Source of the DNA: CAZEAN01 sp964510225
Lineage (GTDB): Bacteria; Planctomycetota; Planctomycetia; Isosphaerales; Isosphaeraceae
DNA length: 15,342 nucleotides
Direction: 5' to 3'
Assembly: GCA_964510225.1 (NCBI GenBank)
Contig: CAZEAN010000135.1
Coordinates: forward strand, 1-15,342
Position 1 is the first letter of the stretch. Each line of letters starts with the position of its first letter. A program made the translations under genes and the position numbers. Below, piece by piece: positions 6,962 through 14,097 of this stretch. The notes beneath the pieces are model-generated. The model was not told the DNA's origin. It made no database searches and saw only the letters and a list, made by a program, of their open reading frames with translations.

Positions 6962-6968
6962 CTCCGCC
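6962..6968 (-). promoter_or_regulatory. Ribosome binding site of tssL
   Basis: GGCGGAG on the minus strand, ending 8 nt before the TTG at 6953. It lies just after the tssK stop codon (6972-6974) and supports independent initiation of tssL at a TTG codon. Confidence 0.65.
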
Positions 6969-6971
6969 AAC

Positions 6972-8414
6972 TCACTGACTTAACCGGATGACGTAAAGTG
7001 TAAATTCCATAGTTGTGACTTGACCCTCGTTCGAGCGGATCATCAGAGTCCGCTTGTTTTGAATATCGCCTGCAATGACGTTTTCGTTGAGCCGTAGTGC
7101 GAGGGTTAGTGAACGTTGTACGTGGTACCATTCCTCCTGTTCGGCGTCTCGTGCTACCTGGAAGTAGGTCAAGCCTTGTCCGGTAGGAAGCTCCCGGGGA
7201 GGTTGAGGGGCCCGATCAAACTTAAGCCCTGCGAGCCCCATCTGGTAGATGATGTCGACGCGGTCTCCACTGCCAATCTTCATGTCTAACTCACCCGGAC
7301 GAGTTAGCAAGCGCACACAGTCTTCGGCTTCTAATTCGCTCTGCACTCCGATGTAGATCGACCAGGTTGCCTCTAGCCAGGCTGGTTCTAGGGCTACCTG
7401 CATCCGGAGCCCAACACCCACGAAGTGGCGTTCCTTGTAGTCTGGTTCAACAATCATATCTAGCAAAGCGTCGATTCGGTGTTTCACTTGGTAGAAACAA
7501 GTGCCAAGATCATCATGATCGTATCGAGGAAGGCTGGGTGGGCGCCGAGTTTCGGTATCGAATACAGAAAGACGACCAACAAAACGTGCTAGTTCTAGGT
7601 AAGCTAACAGGGGGTGGATCCCCTGGGTGTATGCGAGAATGCCAAGGTATGAGTAAAGCTCGTTGAGATCGCGGAGCTGTTCCAGAACGAGGAGAGACCC
7701 TTGAGTTCGACTGTCGAAGCCAAGGCGCCGGGAGACGGTCTGAGTGGCAAGGACCTCTATTCGTTTTCCGATACGGTCGTGGAGCCCCTGAAGGATTCCA
7801 AACGACAGTGGCGACCACGAATCACATGCAAGGAGTGGAGGAATGAACCCTTCGTCAAGTTGGGGTGTTGCCTCGGTGCGAGCGGAGCGAAAGACTCGCG
7901 CAATCGGAATCTGGTCGTAACCGGACAAATCCTGAGTGGAGGGAAGAAGTGTTAGGTTAAGACGACGGACCCGGATCGGTCGCGGTTTGGCCCCCGTATT
8001 CTCATCCTCCATCATCCGAGTCTCGACCCGGTATCGTATCGCATCTCCAGAGGCGTCTCCGTTCTGCACGTTGGCTCGTCCAGGATAAAAGACCGGGATA
8101 GCAAGGTGGATTGTTACCCCTTGATTCCCAGACATTGCAAGAGGCCCCTTGAGATCGACGACAGGAAGGACGCCATCCTCGGGTACATTGATTGAAGTAC
8201 CTTCTCGGAGTCGTGCCCGGAGTGACCGAACGACGAACCGATAGTTTTCTAGGGCGTCGAGGTCGAGGTCGATGGACCTAATCCCCCAGTAGTGTGCTAA
8301 GTTGTTCCGAATCCCGCGGAACAAGAGCTCCGACGCATTTCTATCCTCCACGAGAAAGTGGTGGGGACGAAGAAACATACCCTCGTGCCAGAAAACCGAT
8401 CCATTCGAAGACAT
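6972..8414 (-). CDS. tssK: T6SS baseplate protein TssK
   Basis: TssK forms trimers that join the baseplate wedges to the TssL/TssM membrane complex. The 480 residues begin with the family hallmark VFWHEGMFLRPHHF (about 7-20, after MSSNGS), usually (V/I)xWxEGMFLxPxHFQ. Other family-like segments are VVDLKGPL, VEPDYKERHF and LEPAWLEATWSIYIGV; the C-terminal domain expected to meet TssL lies at about 330-480. The length is slightly above the usual 440-450. I chose the ATG at 8414 rather than a GTG 51 nt upstream because the conserved N-terminus starts right there; only a weak AGGA precedes it. The 293-nt gap before it holds a possible promoter. The stop TGA is in frame with tssL. Confidence 0.95.
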   Translation of the reverse strand: MSSNGSVFWHEGMFLRPHHFLVEDRNASELLFRGIRNNLAHYWGIRSIDLDLDALENYRFVVRSLRARLREGTSINVPEDGVLPVVDLKGPLAMSGNQGVTIHLAIPVFYPGRANVQNGDASGDAIRYRVETRMMEDENTGAKPRPIRVRRLNLTLLPSTQDLSGYDQIPIARVFRSARTEATPQLDEGFIPPLLACDSWSPLSFGILQGLHDRIGKRIEVLATQTVSRRLGFDSRTQGSLLVLEQLRDLNELYSYLGILAYTQGIHPLLAYLELARFVGRLSVFDTETRRPPSLPRYDHDDLGTCFYQVKHRIDALLDMIVEPDYKERHFVGVGLRMQVALEPAWLEATWSIYIGVQSELEAEDCVRLLTRPGELDMKIGSGDRVDIIYQMGLAGLKFDRAPQPPRELPTGQGLTYFQVARDAEQEEWYHVQRSLTLALRLNENVIAGDIQNKRTLMIRSNEGQVTTMEFTLYVIRLSQ

Positions 8415-8707
8415 TCCGCAGAGTTCCTGATCTGAATCGAGTCCATAAGCACTCAGCGAACACACCTACCCGCATCCGAGGGAGGGAGGTTGGAGTTGGC
8501 TGTCTCTTTCTGTTTGCTCAGGGCACGATCAAATGTAACGGAGAGAATTCTCCTGCAGACAGACCGCATGGGAAATCATAGCATCCACCGACGATCAAAC
8601 CAATGAAAACCAGGGGCTCTCTGTGGTCATACTGAGTACTTCTTTTGGGACCAAATGGTCTTCTCGGATCGGCAAAGATGATTGATTCTAGCATTGAACC
8701 GACGCCG
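8415..8707. other. Spacer between tssG and tssK
   Basis: The largest gap inside the cluster, 293 nt. It contains a 58-codon frame on the minus strand (8694 to 8518) with a short hydrophobic stretch ending LIVGGC, which I do not accept as a gene, plus a promoter-like sequence and a short palindrome (GACCATTTGGTC). It is the most likely place for a second transcription start covering tssK, tssL and tssM. Confidence 0.55.
8575..8603 (-). promoter_or_regulatory. Candidate promoter for tssK-tssL
   Basis: On the minus strand, TTGGTT (8598-8603) and TATGAT (8575-8580) are separated by 17 nt. The -10 box matches 5 of 6 consensus positions and the -35 box 3 of 6. It would start RNA about 155 nt before the tssK ATG. 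Confidence 0.3.
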
Positions 8708-9961
8708 CTACGAAGGAAACTCGGTCCACGACTCGATGTTGGAAGGTAGTTCTGAGACCGCATCGACTTCGAATGTAGCGTCGTCAACATCCTCGTGGTT
8801 TGGGTGTTCCAGCCAAGTGTTCCAGCCGAGTCGGCTCCCGACTCCCTCTTCATAGTCGCCAAAGTCTCCGAAATCGGAACGGAGCTTGGTTGGAGGAATC
8901 TGACCTGCTTGCAGCACGAGTTGGACGTCAAATTCGAACTCAGGACCAGTGTAGAATCGCACGAGATGAGAGAGAAGGTAGATCGACTTGTGTACCTGTG
9001 TTGGGGTTGGATCAGGGAGAAACTCGAGAAACTGAGGGTGGTTGAGAGGACCGAGTCGGATCCGAAACTGTCCTTCGATATCCCAGACCTCTTCACCTAC
9101 GACGGTATCGACTCCGAGGCTATTGTTGCTGCCGATCGGGTTGTCCCCAAGTTGGGTTTGATTTGCTTCGCCGAGCTGGATCCACTGGCCTCGGAATTGT
9201 TCAACTTCCGCTGGAAGACCGAAGAAGTCGCGGATCATTCCACCGAGACAGGTCGCATTTCGGATCGAATGTGCGAGGGAGCCCGCGTACCGAAGAAGTG
9301 CGAGATCGTCAATTCGCGCCAGCGGCTCCATTGGAACGGCTGGGCTAGAACTCTCTGGGCGAGGAGCCGTGATCAGTAATCGATTGCGAAGACCATCGGT
9401 TCCTAGTCCAATCAAGCAGAAGAGAGTTTGGCTGATCGGATCGCGCCCTGGGTGTCCAGCCATCCGCTCCTCAAAACAGTGCGGCAGCCGGTATTTGGCC
9501 CATGCTCGGAAAAAGAGTGAGCAGAGGCGGTGATTGAAGATGTCAAACCAGTCACGTAAGGAGTGTCGTCCGTCAAAGCGTTCATGGAGTTCGAGGCGTC
9601 TAATTAGTTCGGTATAGTGTCTTGGCAGGACGCCACTGGGTCCAGTTAGTCCGACAAATGCTTGAAGCAGTAGCGGCTTGCGGTTGCTGGCTGTTGGGAG
9701 GCGGATGTCATAGATGGTACTCGGAGGAAAGTCGAGAGAAGGGATAGGCGCAAGGTCAAGAGCTTCCTTCTGTTGTGGGCCATCTTCGCCGATCGGCACT
9801 CTGTGAGGGGCGAGTTGCTGGAGCAGACGGACTGCTTGGAAGAAATCGAAGCGATAAGGTTCTTGGAAAAGCTCACCTGCAATTCCGCTGAATGGTTTGC
9901 CTTGTGATTGATCCAGTTCGGGTGACTGAAGCTCTCGATCTTCATCAGTAGGACGGAACAT
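8708..9961 (-). CDS. tssG: T6SS baseplate protein TssG
   Basis: TssG joins two TssF copies in the baseplate wedge around the VgrG hub. The 417-residue protein shows the family opening RFDFFQAVRLLQQL (about 37-50), the conserved FVGLTGPSGVLPRHYTELI (about 102-120), a helical block with FFRAWAKYRLP, and the closing SRLGWNTWL near the C-terminus. Family members are usually about 330-360 residues. The extra length lies in the acidic, Gln/Asp-rich first 25 residues, the loops between conserved blocks and a short acidic tail. It starts at an ATG 32 nt after the tssF stop, with a modest AGG before it, and very likely shares a transcript with tssF and tssE. Confidence 0.95.
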   Translation of the reverse strand: MFRPTDEDRELQSPELDQSQGKPFSGIAGELFQEPYRFDFFQAVRLLQQLAPHRVPIGEDGPQQKEALDLAPIPSLDFPPSTIYDIRLPTASNRKPLLLQAFVGLTGPSGVLPRHYTELIRRLELHERFDGRHSLRDWFDIFNHRLCSLFFRAWAKYRLPHCFEERMAGHPGRDPISQTLFCLIGLGTDGLRNRLLITAPRPESSSPAVPMEPLARIDDLALLRYAGSLAHSIRNATCLGGMIRDFFGLPAEVEQFRGQWIQLGEANQTQLGDNPIGSNNSLGVDTVVGEEVWDIEGQFRIRLGPLNHPQFLEFLPDPTPTQVHKSIYLLSHLVRFYTGPEFEFDVQLVLQAGQIPPTKLRSDFGDFGDYEEGVGSRLGWNTWLEHPNHEDVDDATFEVDAVSELPSNIESWTEFPS

Positions 9962-9993
9962 GTGTCAGACCTGTATGCGACAAAGATCGTGGA

Positions 9994-11850
9994 TTAGATC
10001 AAGGGGCGGGAACCGGACCGGGGTGGCCACCGCTTGATGATAGTGTCAGCCCGTTTCAGTCGGGCGACAAGCTGAGTGAATGAGTTGATCGACGCATAGA
10101 GACCAAAGAACCGTTCGAGAACGCTCGCAAACAAGATCACTCCGGTGCCGATGTAGTGTTCTTCGTCAAATTCAACAGTGACCTCTATTCCTCTTGCAAA
10201 GCCACCGTATTCCTCATCACTGACTCGTCGTAAGACCCGGCGCGCCTCAAGTCCAGTAATGCCGCCGATCAGTCCAGCAGCGATTGCCGCTTCGCGTCGG
10301 TAGAGACCGAGGTCGCCTGAGTTGAAGACATACAGTTGAAGTAGTTCTTGAAGTGCCTCAAGACCACTCGATGGGTTCGACAAGGAAAGATGGTTCAGAT
10401 TGAGATGCGAGATCAGCCTCCAGTAGGCGCCTTGCTGAAGTGGTGGTCGAATGGAAGACGTTGGTCCCCTGAGGCATCGAACCTCACTAAATGGGGCGGC
10501 CATCTCGACTTCGAATTGGGGAAGTGCGCCGACAGCTCTCAGTTTGGATGGTAAATCTCGGTTCGTACAAGTGGTCCATACAATGAGCGTTCTGTCGCCT
10601 GGATCGGTAGGACGAAAATCCATGTCGACAATACTCAGTTCGACTTCTGTGCCGGGGTCGTCGATGATTGTGGAAGAACGTCGGACGGCATACCACATTG
10701 CAGGGGAGGCATTCTTAACAGAGGGGCCGAATGCAAAAAAGGGTCGATAAGGAGATGTCCCCGAGGAAGGATCGACCCCTTCGACCCGGTCAATCGAGTA
10801 GATTTCCATGCCGTCTTTATGGACGACGTCAGGCACAACCCGATATTCGAACCGTTTTCGGTCCAGAGGAATTGGTTCTGCAGTCTTCTCGAACAGGTTA
10901 ACTACCGGAGCACAGCCAAGCTGAAACGTCTGCGCGCTGACTCGATGCTCAAGCTTTGCCGATCCCCTATCAAAGAGAATGATCACCTCTAACCGTCGAC
11001 CGAAGTTCGCTCGACGCTCTTGCTTCATAAAACTAAGTTCAACGAACTGAAACTTCTCTGGGAATGCAAAAAACTCACTCAGTAACCGGTACCCCGGAAA
11101 CGCATGATCTGGATAAGGAAGTAAGCCTTGGTCGTTGTCGAATCCAAACTGTCGGATTGCTTCGTCAGGTTCGAGTCGGAACGGTCTCTGTTCAGACCCT
11201 GCATCAGGATCACGAATCAGCACAGTGATTGCGGCGCTAAAGAACAGTTCGTAGAGCGCGGCCACGGTCTCTAGATCGTCCTCGAGGAAGATCGGTAGGG
11301 TTTCGAGTGACATCTCGGAGAACTGGAGGCCGCCGAGCGCCTCAAACTTGAGGAACAACGCCGCGCCAGCTCCCGAGAAGCTGTCGTCATTCACAGGAAG
11401 CGGGGGGAGTAGGAATCGGGCCTCTACGAGACGGATCGGCCAGATTGTGGTTGGTCCTCCCGTGCGGTAACGGCACGGGAGACCGTGGATTGGATGGGTT
11501 CGGAGTCGACTCCCAGGTGCAATCTCAAATCCGTGAGGGAGTTGGGCTCTTGACGGATCAAGTGTGAACTGGGCCAGTGCCATCGAGGGTATTGGTGCTG
11601 TGTAGTGCGGGTATAGAACACCGAGCATGCCTTCAGTGAGCTCGGGAAACTCATCATCGAGTTTTAGTCGGATTCGACCTGCGATCAGAGCAAATGCTTC
11701 GATGAGACGTTCGACATGGGGATCGTCACTCTGACCCGGACCAAGCAAGAGACGACCGGCTGCTGCAGGATAACGTCGAGCGAACTCCTCGACAGAGTGC
11801 CGAATGAAGTCCAACTCACGTTCATAATAGGGGAAAAGCGGGTCGCGCAT
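9994..11850 (-). CDS. tssF: T6SS baseplate protein TssF
   Basis: TssF, with TssG, is the main wedge protein of the T6SS baseplate (the counterpart of phage T4 gp6). The 618-residue product has the typical N-terminus MRDPLFPYYERELDFIRH, followed by FARRYP, DPHVERLIEAFALI and the strongly conserved DEFPELTEGMLGVLYPHY, then a long beta-rich body. Near the C-terminus ARGIEVTVEFDEEHYIGTG and LASVLERFFGLYASINSF-like segments match the family ending. I chose the ATG at 11850 rather than a TTG 21 nt upstream because homologues begin at M-x-D-x-x-x-x-YYExEL. The gap to the tssE stop is 31 nt. Length is usual for the family. Confidence 0.96.
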   Translation of the reverse strand: MRDPLFPYYERELDFIRHSVEEFARRYPAAAGRLLLGPGQSDDPHVERLIEAFALIAGRIRLKLDDEFPELTEGMLGVLYPHYTAPIPSMALAQFTLDPSRAQLPHGFEIAPGSRLRTHPIHGLPCRYRTGGPTTIWPIRLVEARFLLPPLPVNDDSFSGAGAALFLKFEALGGLQFSEMSLETLPIFLEDDLETVAALYELFFSAAITVLIRDPDAGSEQRPFRLEPDEAIRQFGFDNDQGLLPYPDHAFPGYRLLSEFFAFPEKFQFVELSFMKQERRANFGRRLEVIILFDRGSAKLEHRVSAQTFQLGCAPVVNLFEKTAEPIPLDRKRFEYRVVPDVVHKDGMEIYSIDRVEGVDPSSGTSPYRPFFAFGPSVKNASPAMWYAVRRSSTIIDDPGTEVELSIVDMDFRPTDPGDRTLIVWTTCTNRDLPSKLRAVGALPQFEVEMAAPFSEVRCLRGPTSSIRPPLQQGAYWRLISHLNLNHLSLSNPSSGLEALQELLQLYVFNSGDLGLYRREAAIAAGLIGGITGLEARRVLRRVSDEEYGGFARGIEVTVEFDEEHYIGTGVILFASVLERFFGLYASINSFTQLVARLKRADTIIKRWPPRSGSRPLI

Positions 11851-11881
11851 GTTCAGACCACTGGTGAGCAACTCTGGCGAG

Positions 11882-12373
11882 TTAGACAGATGCGGGGCTT
11901 ACATGGGCTTGTCCGCTTGTAAGCTCGAAGATTGTAACGAATGTGAGGTCGGGAGCTGGCTGAGGCTCCAGTGTGCCGCAGATTTCGAAGCGGATCCGCC
12001 GCTCACCGTCGAGTGGATTCAATGGCAACGATTGAACACGAACATCCGTGAGTCGGGGCTCAAACCGCCAGATCACTTCTTCAATTGCCTTGAGAAGATG
12101 CCAACTAGCCCTGTCTGGGGTGTTGTTGTAAGTACTCGGATCGGGCATTCCGGAATTGAGGACTGAGGTTCTGAGTTCGACGAGAGACTCCGGTATCTTG
12201 TTTGACGAGGAGCGGGTGTTAAGCAGGTCCTCTAAATCCCGACGGATCGAATCGAGGGCCTGATTCTGATCGTGATCTTCCCAAAAAACAGTGCCACTCG
12301 ACGCTGGTTCGATCAACCGATCCAACATCGAGGGCAGGAAGCTAGGTGATTTACCACCGGACGATGATGACAT
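11882..12373 (-). CDS. tssE: T6SS baseplate protein TssE (gp25-like)
   Basis: TssE is the lysozyme-like gp25 homologue that starts sheath polymerisation on the baseplate. The 163-residue protein shows the family pattern: LPSMLDRLIE (about 13-22), SIRRDLEDLLNTR (about 42-54) corresponding to the LxxLLNTRR motif, ELRTSVLNSGMPD (about 66-78), and IEEVIWRFEPRLTDVRV (about 97-113), the conserved I-x-x-x-E-P-R-L core. The C-terminus is a beta segment. It starts at an ATG about 80 nt after the tagJ stop and is followed closely by tssF, so co-transcription with tssF and tssG is likely. Length is normal. Confidence 0.94.
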   Translation of the reverse strand: MSSSSGGKSPSFLPSMLDRLIEPASSGTVFWEDHDQNQALDSIRRDLEDLLNTRSSSNKIPESLVELRTSVLNSGMPDPSTYNNTPDRASWHLLKAIEEVIWRFEPRLTDVRVQSLPLNPLDGERRIRFEICGTLEPQPAPDLTFVTIFELTSGQAHVSPASV

Positions 12374-12453
12374 GGTTTACCCGAGTAGTCGAGTCCTAGA
12401 GAATGACGTACGATCGTTGTGACCCTAATGTTGCAAGCTTGTGGATCTGCACT

Positions 12454-13242
12454 TTAGGCCTGTTCAGCCTGGTATTGACGCCATTCGAGCAATCCGATTC
12501 CATCGTCGTCACAAAGATAAGTGTGCAGTCCGAATCCGCGAGTCAGATCCTCGTTGATTGAGACCCAGTCCGTCATGCGGCCGAGCTTTACGTTTTCGTC
12601 CGAATGCTCATGAGACATAGGATAGAGCGATGGCAGAAACACTTGGCCACGTTCAATCTCAGTTTCAAGAAATGCGGGTATGTACAATAGGTCACGAGGA
12701 TATTGTGGTGCATTGATCGTTAGAGTGTTAACCTGCTCCAAGCCCACCCAAATGTAGCGACCATGGGCCATGACTTCGATTACATACGAAAACAAGTCGT
12801 CAGCATCTCGGAGAGACTTAAACGGGTGTGAATTGAGAGTGCCTGTTCGAGAGACAACAGCCTGGTCCGCCTTGGCCAGCAACTGAGCGGCCTCGGATAC
12901 GTTCCCCTCTCGAAGTCGAAGGGTTGCCTCAAAGCGGAGCTCAAGATGCTCTGAGGGTTCTCCCAGGAAGTCTGGTCTAAGTCCCTCGTTGAACACTCGT
13001 CTTCGGAGATGTTCCGCATCGATAATACGACGATATGCATCAACCGCAGCAGAAAGATCTACTTCGTCATAGGTCAGCAGGTTGAGGTGCTGAGCAGCCT
13101 TGTCGAGTTCACCACTAAACGCAAGAAGCTCGAACAAAAAAAGACGTTTTGACTTGTCTTCGGGATACGCTGAGACCTCGTGTGCCTGAGCGGTACGAGC
13201 CTCACTGAGGTGCCCATCGCGATAAAGTGTCTCAGCGTCCAT
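12454..13242 (-). CDS. tagJ: T6SS accessory protein TagJ (ImpE family)
   Basis: TagJ (ImpE/SciE) is an accessory protein. In Pseudomonas aeruginosa H1-T6SS it binds the sheath protein TssB and affects ClpV recruitment. The 262-residue product has an N-terminal helical half with TPR-like pairs (MDAETLYRDGHLSEA, then FLFELLAFSGELDKAAQHL and RLREGNVSEAAQLL) and the ImpE C-terminal half: RDADDLFSYVIEVMAHGRYIWV, PRDLLYIPAFLE and GQVFLPSLYP, then LGLYE-like ending replaced by GFGLHTYLCDDDG. I moved the start to the ATG at 13242, 33 nt inside the longest frame, because AGGAG lies 7 nt before it and homologues begin near this point. It sits between hcp and tssE, as in the H1 cluster. Its presence suggests ClpV-driven sheath recycling, although clpV is not in view. 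Confidence 0.92.
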   Translation of the reverse strand: MDAETLYRDGHLSEARTAQAHEVSAYPEDKSKRLFLFELLAFSGELDKAAQHLNLLTYDEVDLSAAVDAYRRIIDAEHLRRRVFNEGLRPDFLGEPSEHLELRFEATLRLREGNVSEAAQLLAKADQAVVSRTGTLNSHPFKSLRDADDLFSYVIEVMAHGRYIWVGLEQVNTLTINAPQYPRDLLYIPAFLETEIERGQVFLPSLYPMSHEHSDENVKLGRMTDWVSINEDLTRGFGLHTYLCDDDGIGLLEWRQYQAEQA

Positions 13243-13249
13243 CGTCAAT

Positions 13250-13254
13250 CTCCT
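13250..13254 (-). promoter_or_regulatory. Ribosome binding site of tagJ
   Basis: AGGAG on the minus strand, 7 nt before the ATG at 13242. It decides between this start and an earlier in-frame start 33 nt upstream. Confidence 0.75.
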
Positions 13255-13403
13255 ACCATTATTGGAATAGTTCAACTTTCCAATTCACCGAGATTTGATC
13301 GTTGACTTCATCCATGTGTATCGGGTCGGGGATCAGTGGAAACTGCCCCAACCCTTCCCGTTCTTTTGTATAGAGAGGCCTCGAACGATGACCGAACACC
13401 ACA

Positions 13404-13943
13404 TCAAGAGGTTTCTGTGGAGGCGGTGTTTTGGACCAAGCTCCATTGTGCGGTCGTTGGTTTGTCAAGAGTTCCATCTACTGTCTGAGGCATGTACTGT
13501 ACTTCGACCGCACCGAATCCGAAAGTCACTGATTCTGTTGGGTAGTCGTCACCTCCAGCCGATCCGCTCCATTGGATTGACTCGACGAAGACTTCATAGA
13601 AGGTAAAGATAAGGTAGGGCTGTCCCGCAGACTTTGGATCTTCACCTGCCTTGCGAAGCTCGACGTTTGCTGTACCAAAGTGGCCGCCAGAGCAACATGT
13701 TGCGAAGAGACTTGGGGAAGCCTTGTCAGTTCGCTTCATCACATTGAAGCTGGAAATCGATACCCGACCAGAAGCGGCTCCCGTCTTTCCTGAGCCGATC
13801 GATACAGGGTTTGATGCACCCCAGGAAAAGGAGTAGACTTCGAACGCTGAGTTCGATGAATACGTCTTATCAGTCGTTTCTCCCTCAGGTTGGACGGCTC
13901 CACCCGACGGACTTTGGAAGTACATGTAAGCATCGTAAGCCAT
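13404..13943 (-). CDS. hcp: T6SS tube protein Hcp (TssD)
   Basis: Hcp hexamers stack to form the inner tube that is pushed out with effectors when the sheath contracts; it is often the most abundant T6SS product. The 179-residue protein begins MAYDAYMYFQ and carries family features: a central FEVYSFSWGASNPVSIG strand (about 34-50), then a Gly/Ser-rich stretch leading to RVSISSFNVMKRTDKASP (about 60-77), LFATCCSGGHF (about 79-89), PYLIFTFYEVFVESIQWSG, and VTFGFGAVEVQYMPQ. It is close to the usual 160-175 residues, with a polar tail. The Cys-Cys pair at about 83-84 is notable. AAGGAG lies 7 nt before the ATG, the strongest Shine-Dalgarno sequence in the window, and a structured 154-nt leader precedes it. 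It lies between tssC and tagJ. Confidence 0.93.
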   Translation of the reverse strand: MAYDAYMYFQSPSGGAVQPEGETTDKTYSSNSAFEVYSFSWGASNPVSIGSGKTGAASGRVSISSFNVMKRTDKASPSLFATCCSGGHFGTANVELRKAGEDPKSAGQPYLIFTFYEVFVESIQWSGSAGGDDYPTESVTFGFGAVEVQYMPQTVDGTLDKPTTAQWSLVQNTASTETS

Positions 13944-14097
13944 GACTCTTCTCCTTCGATTCGATAAACTTTGGGGCCACTGTGGCCCCTCATTGACTGG
14001 AAAAACCTAAGACACATGGACTTGTGGGGCAGTCGGAGGTTCAGAGAGTTGGAGATTAACTGGTGAAGGCCGGTTAATACCCCACAAGTTGTAAACA
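13944..14097 (-). promoter_or_regulatory. Structured tssC-hcp intergenic leader
   Basis: 154 nt between the tssC stop and the hcp start. It has a 9-bp inverted repeat (CCCCACAAG at 14080-14088 and CTTGTGGGG at 14021-14029 on the plus strand) and a tight hairpin, GGGGCCAC-T-GTGGCCCC (13973-13989), ending 29 nt before the hcp ATG and 16 nt before its ribosome binding site. No strong promoter and no T-run right after either stem are visible. Possible roles are RNA processing and stabilisation of the hcp message, partial termination after tssC, or control of hcp translation. Confidence 0.55.
13951..13956 (-). promoter_or_regulatory. Strong ribosome binding site of hcp
   Basis: AAGGAG on the minus strand, 7 nt before the hcp ATG. 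This is a near-ideal sequence and spacing, which fits the need for large amounts of tube protein. Confidence 0.8.

Noticed and set aside
8518..8694. 58-codon frame with LIVGGC as a possible short TssJ lipoprotein
   Set aside because: The hydrophobic stretch lies near residue 30 after an acidic/basic stretch and not at the N-terminus, no ribosome binding site precedes the ATG, and it is far shorter than TssJ.
8795..9379. Plus-strand frame of 194 codons inside tssG
   Set aside because: Antisense to a clear TssG gene, with no recognisable motif.
13259..13477. Small frame between hcp and tagJ ending VNWKVELFQ
   Set aside because: It overlaps the hcp 3' end in another frame, has no ribosome binding site and no recognisable family; most likely chance.
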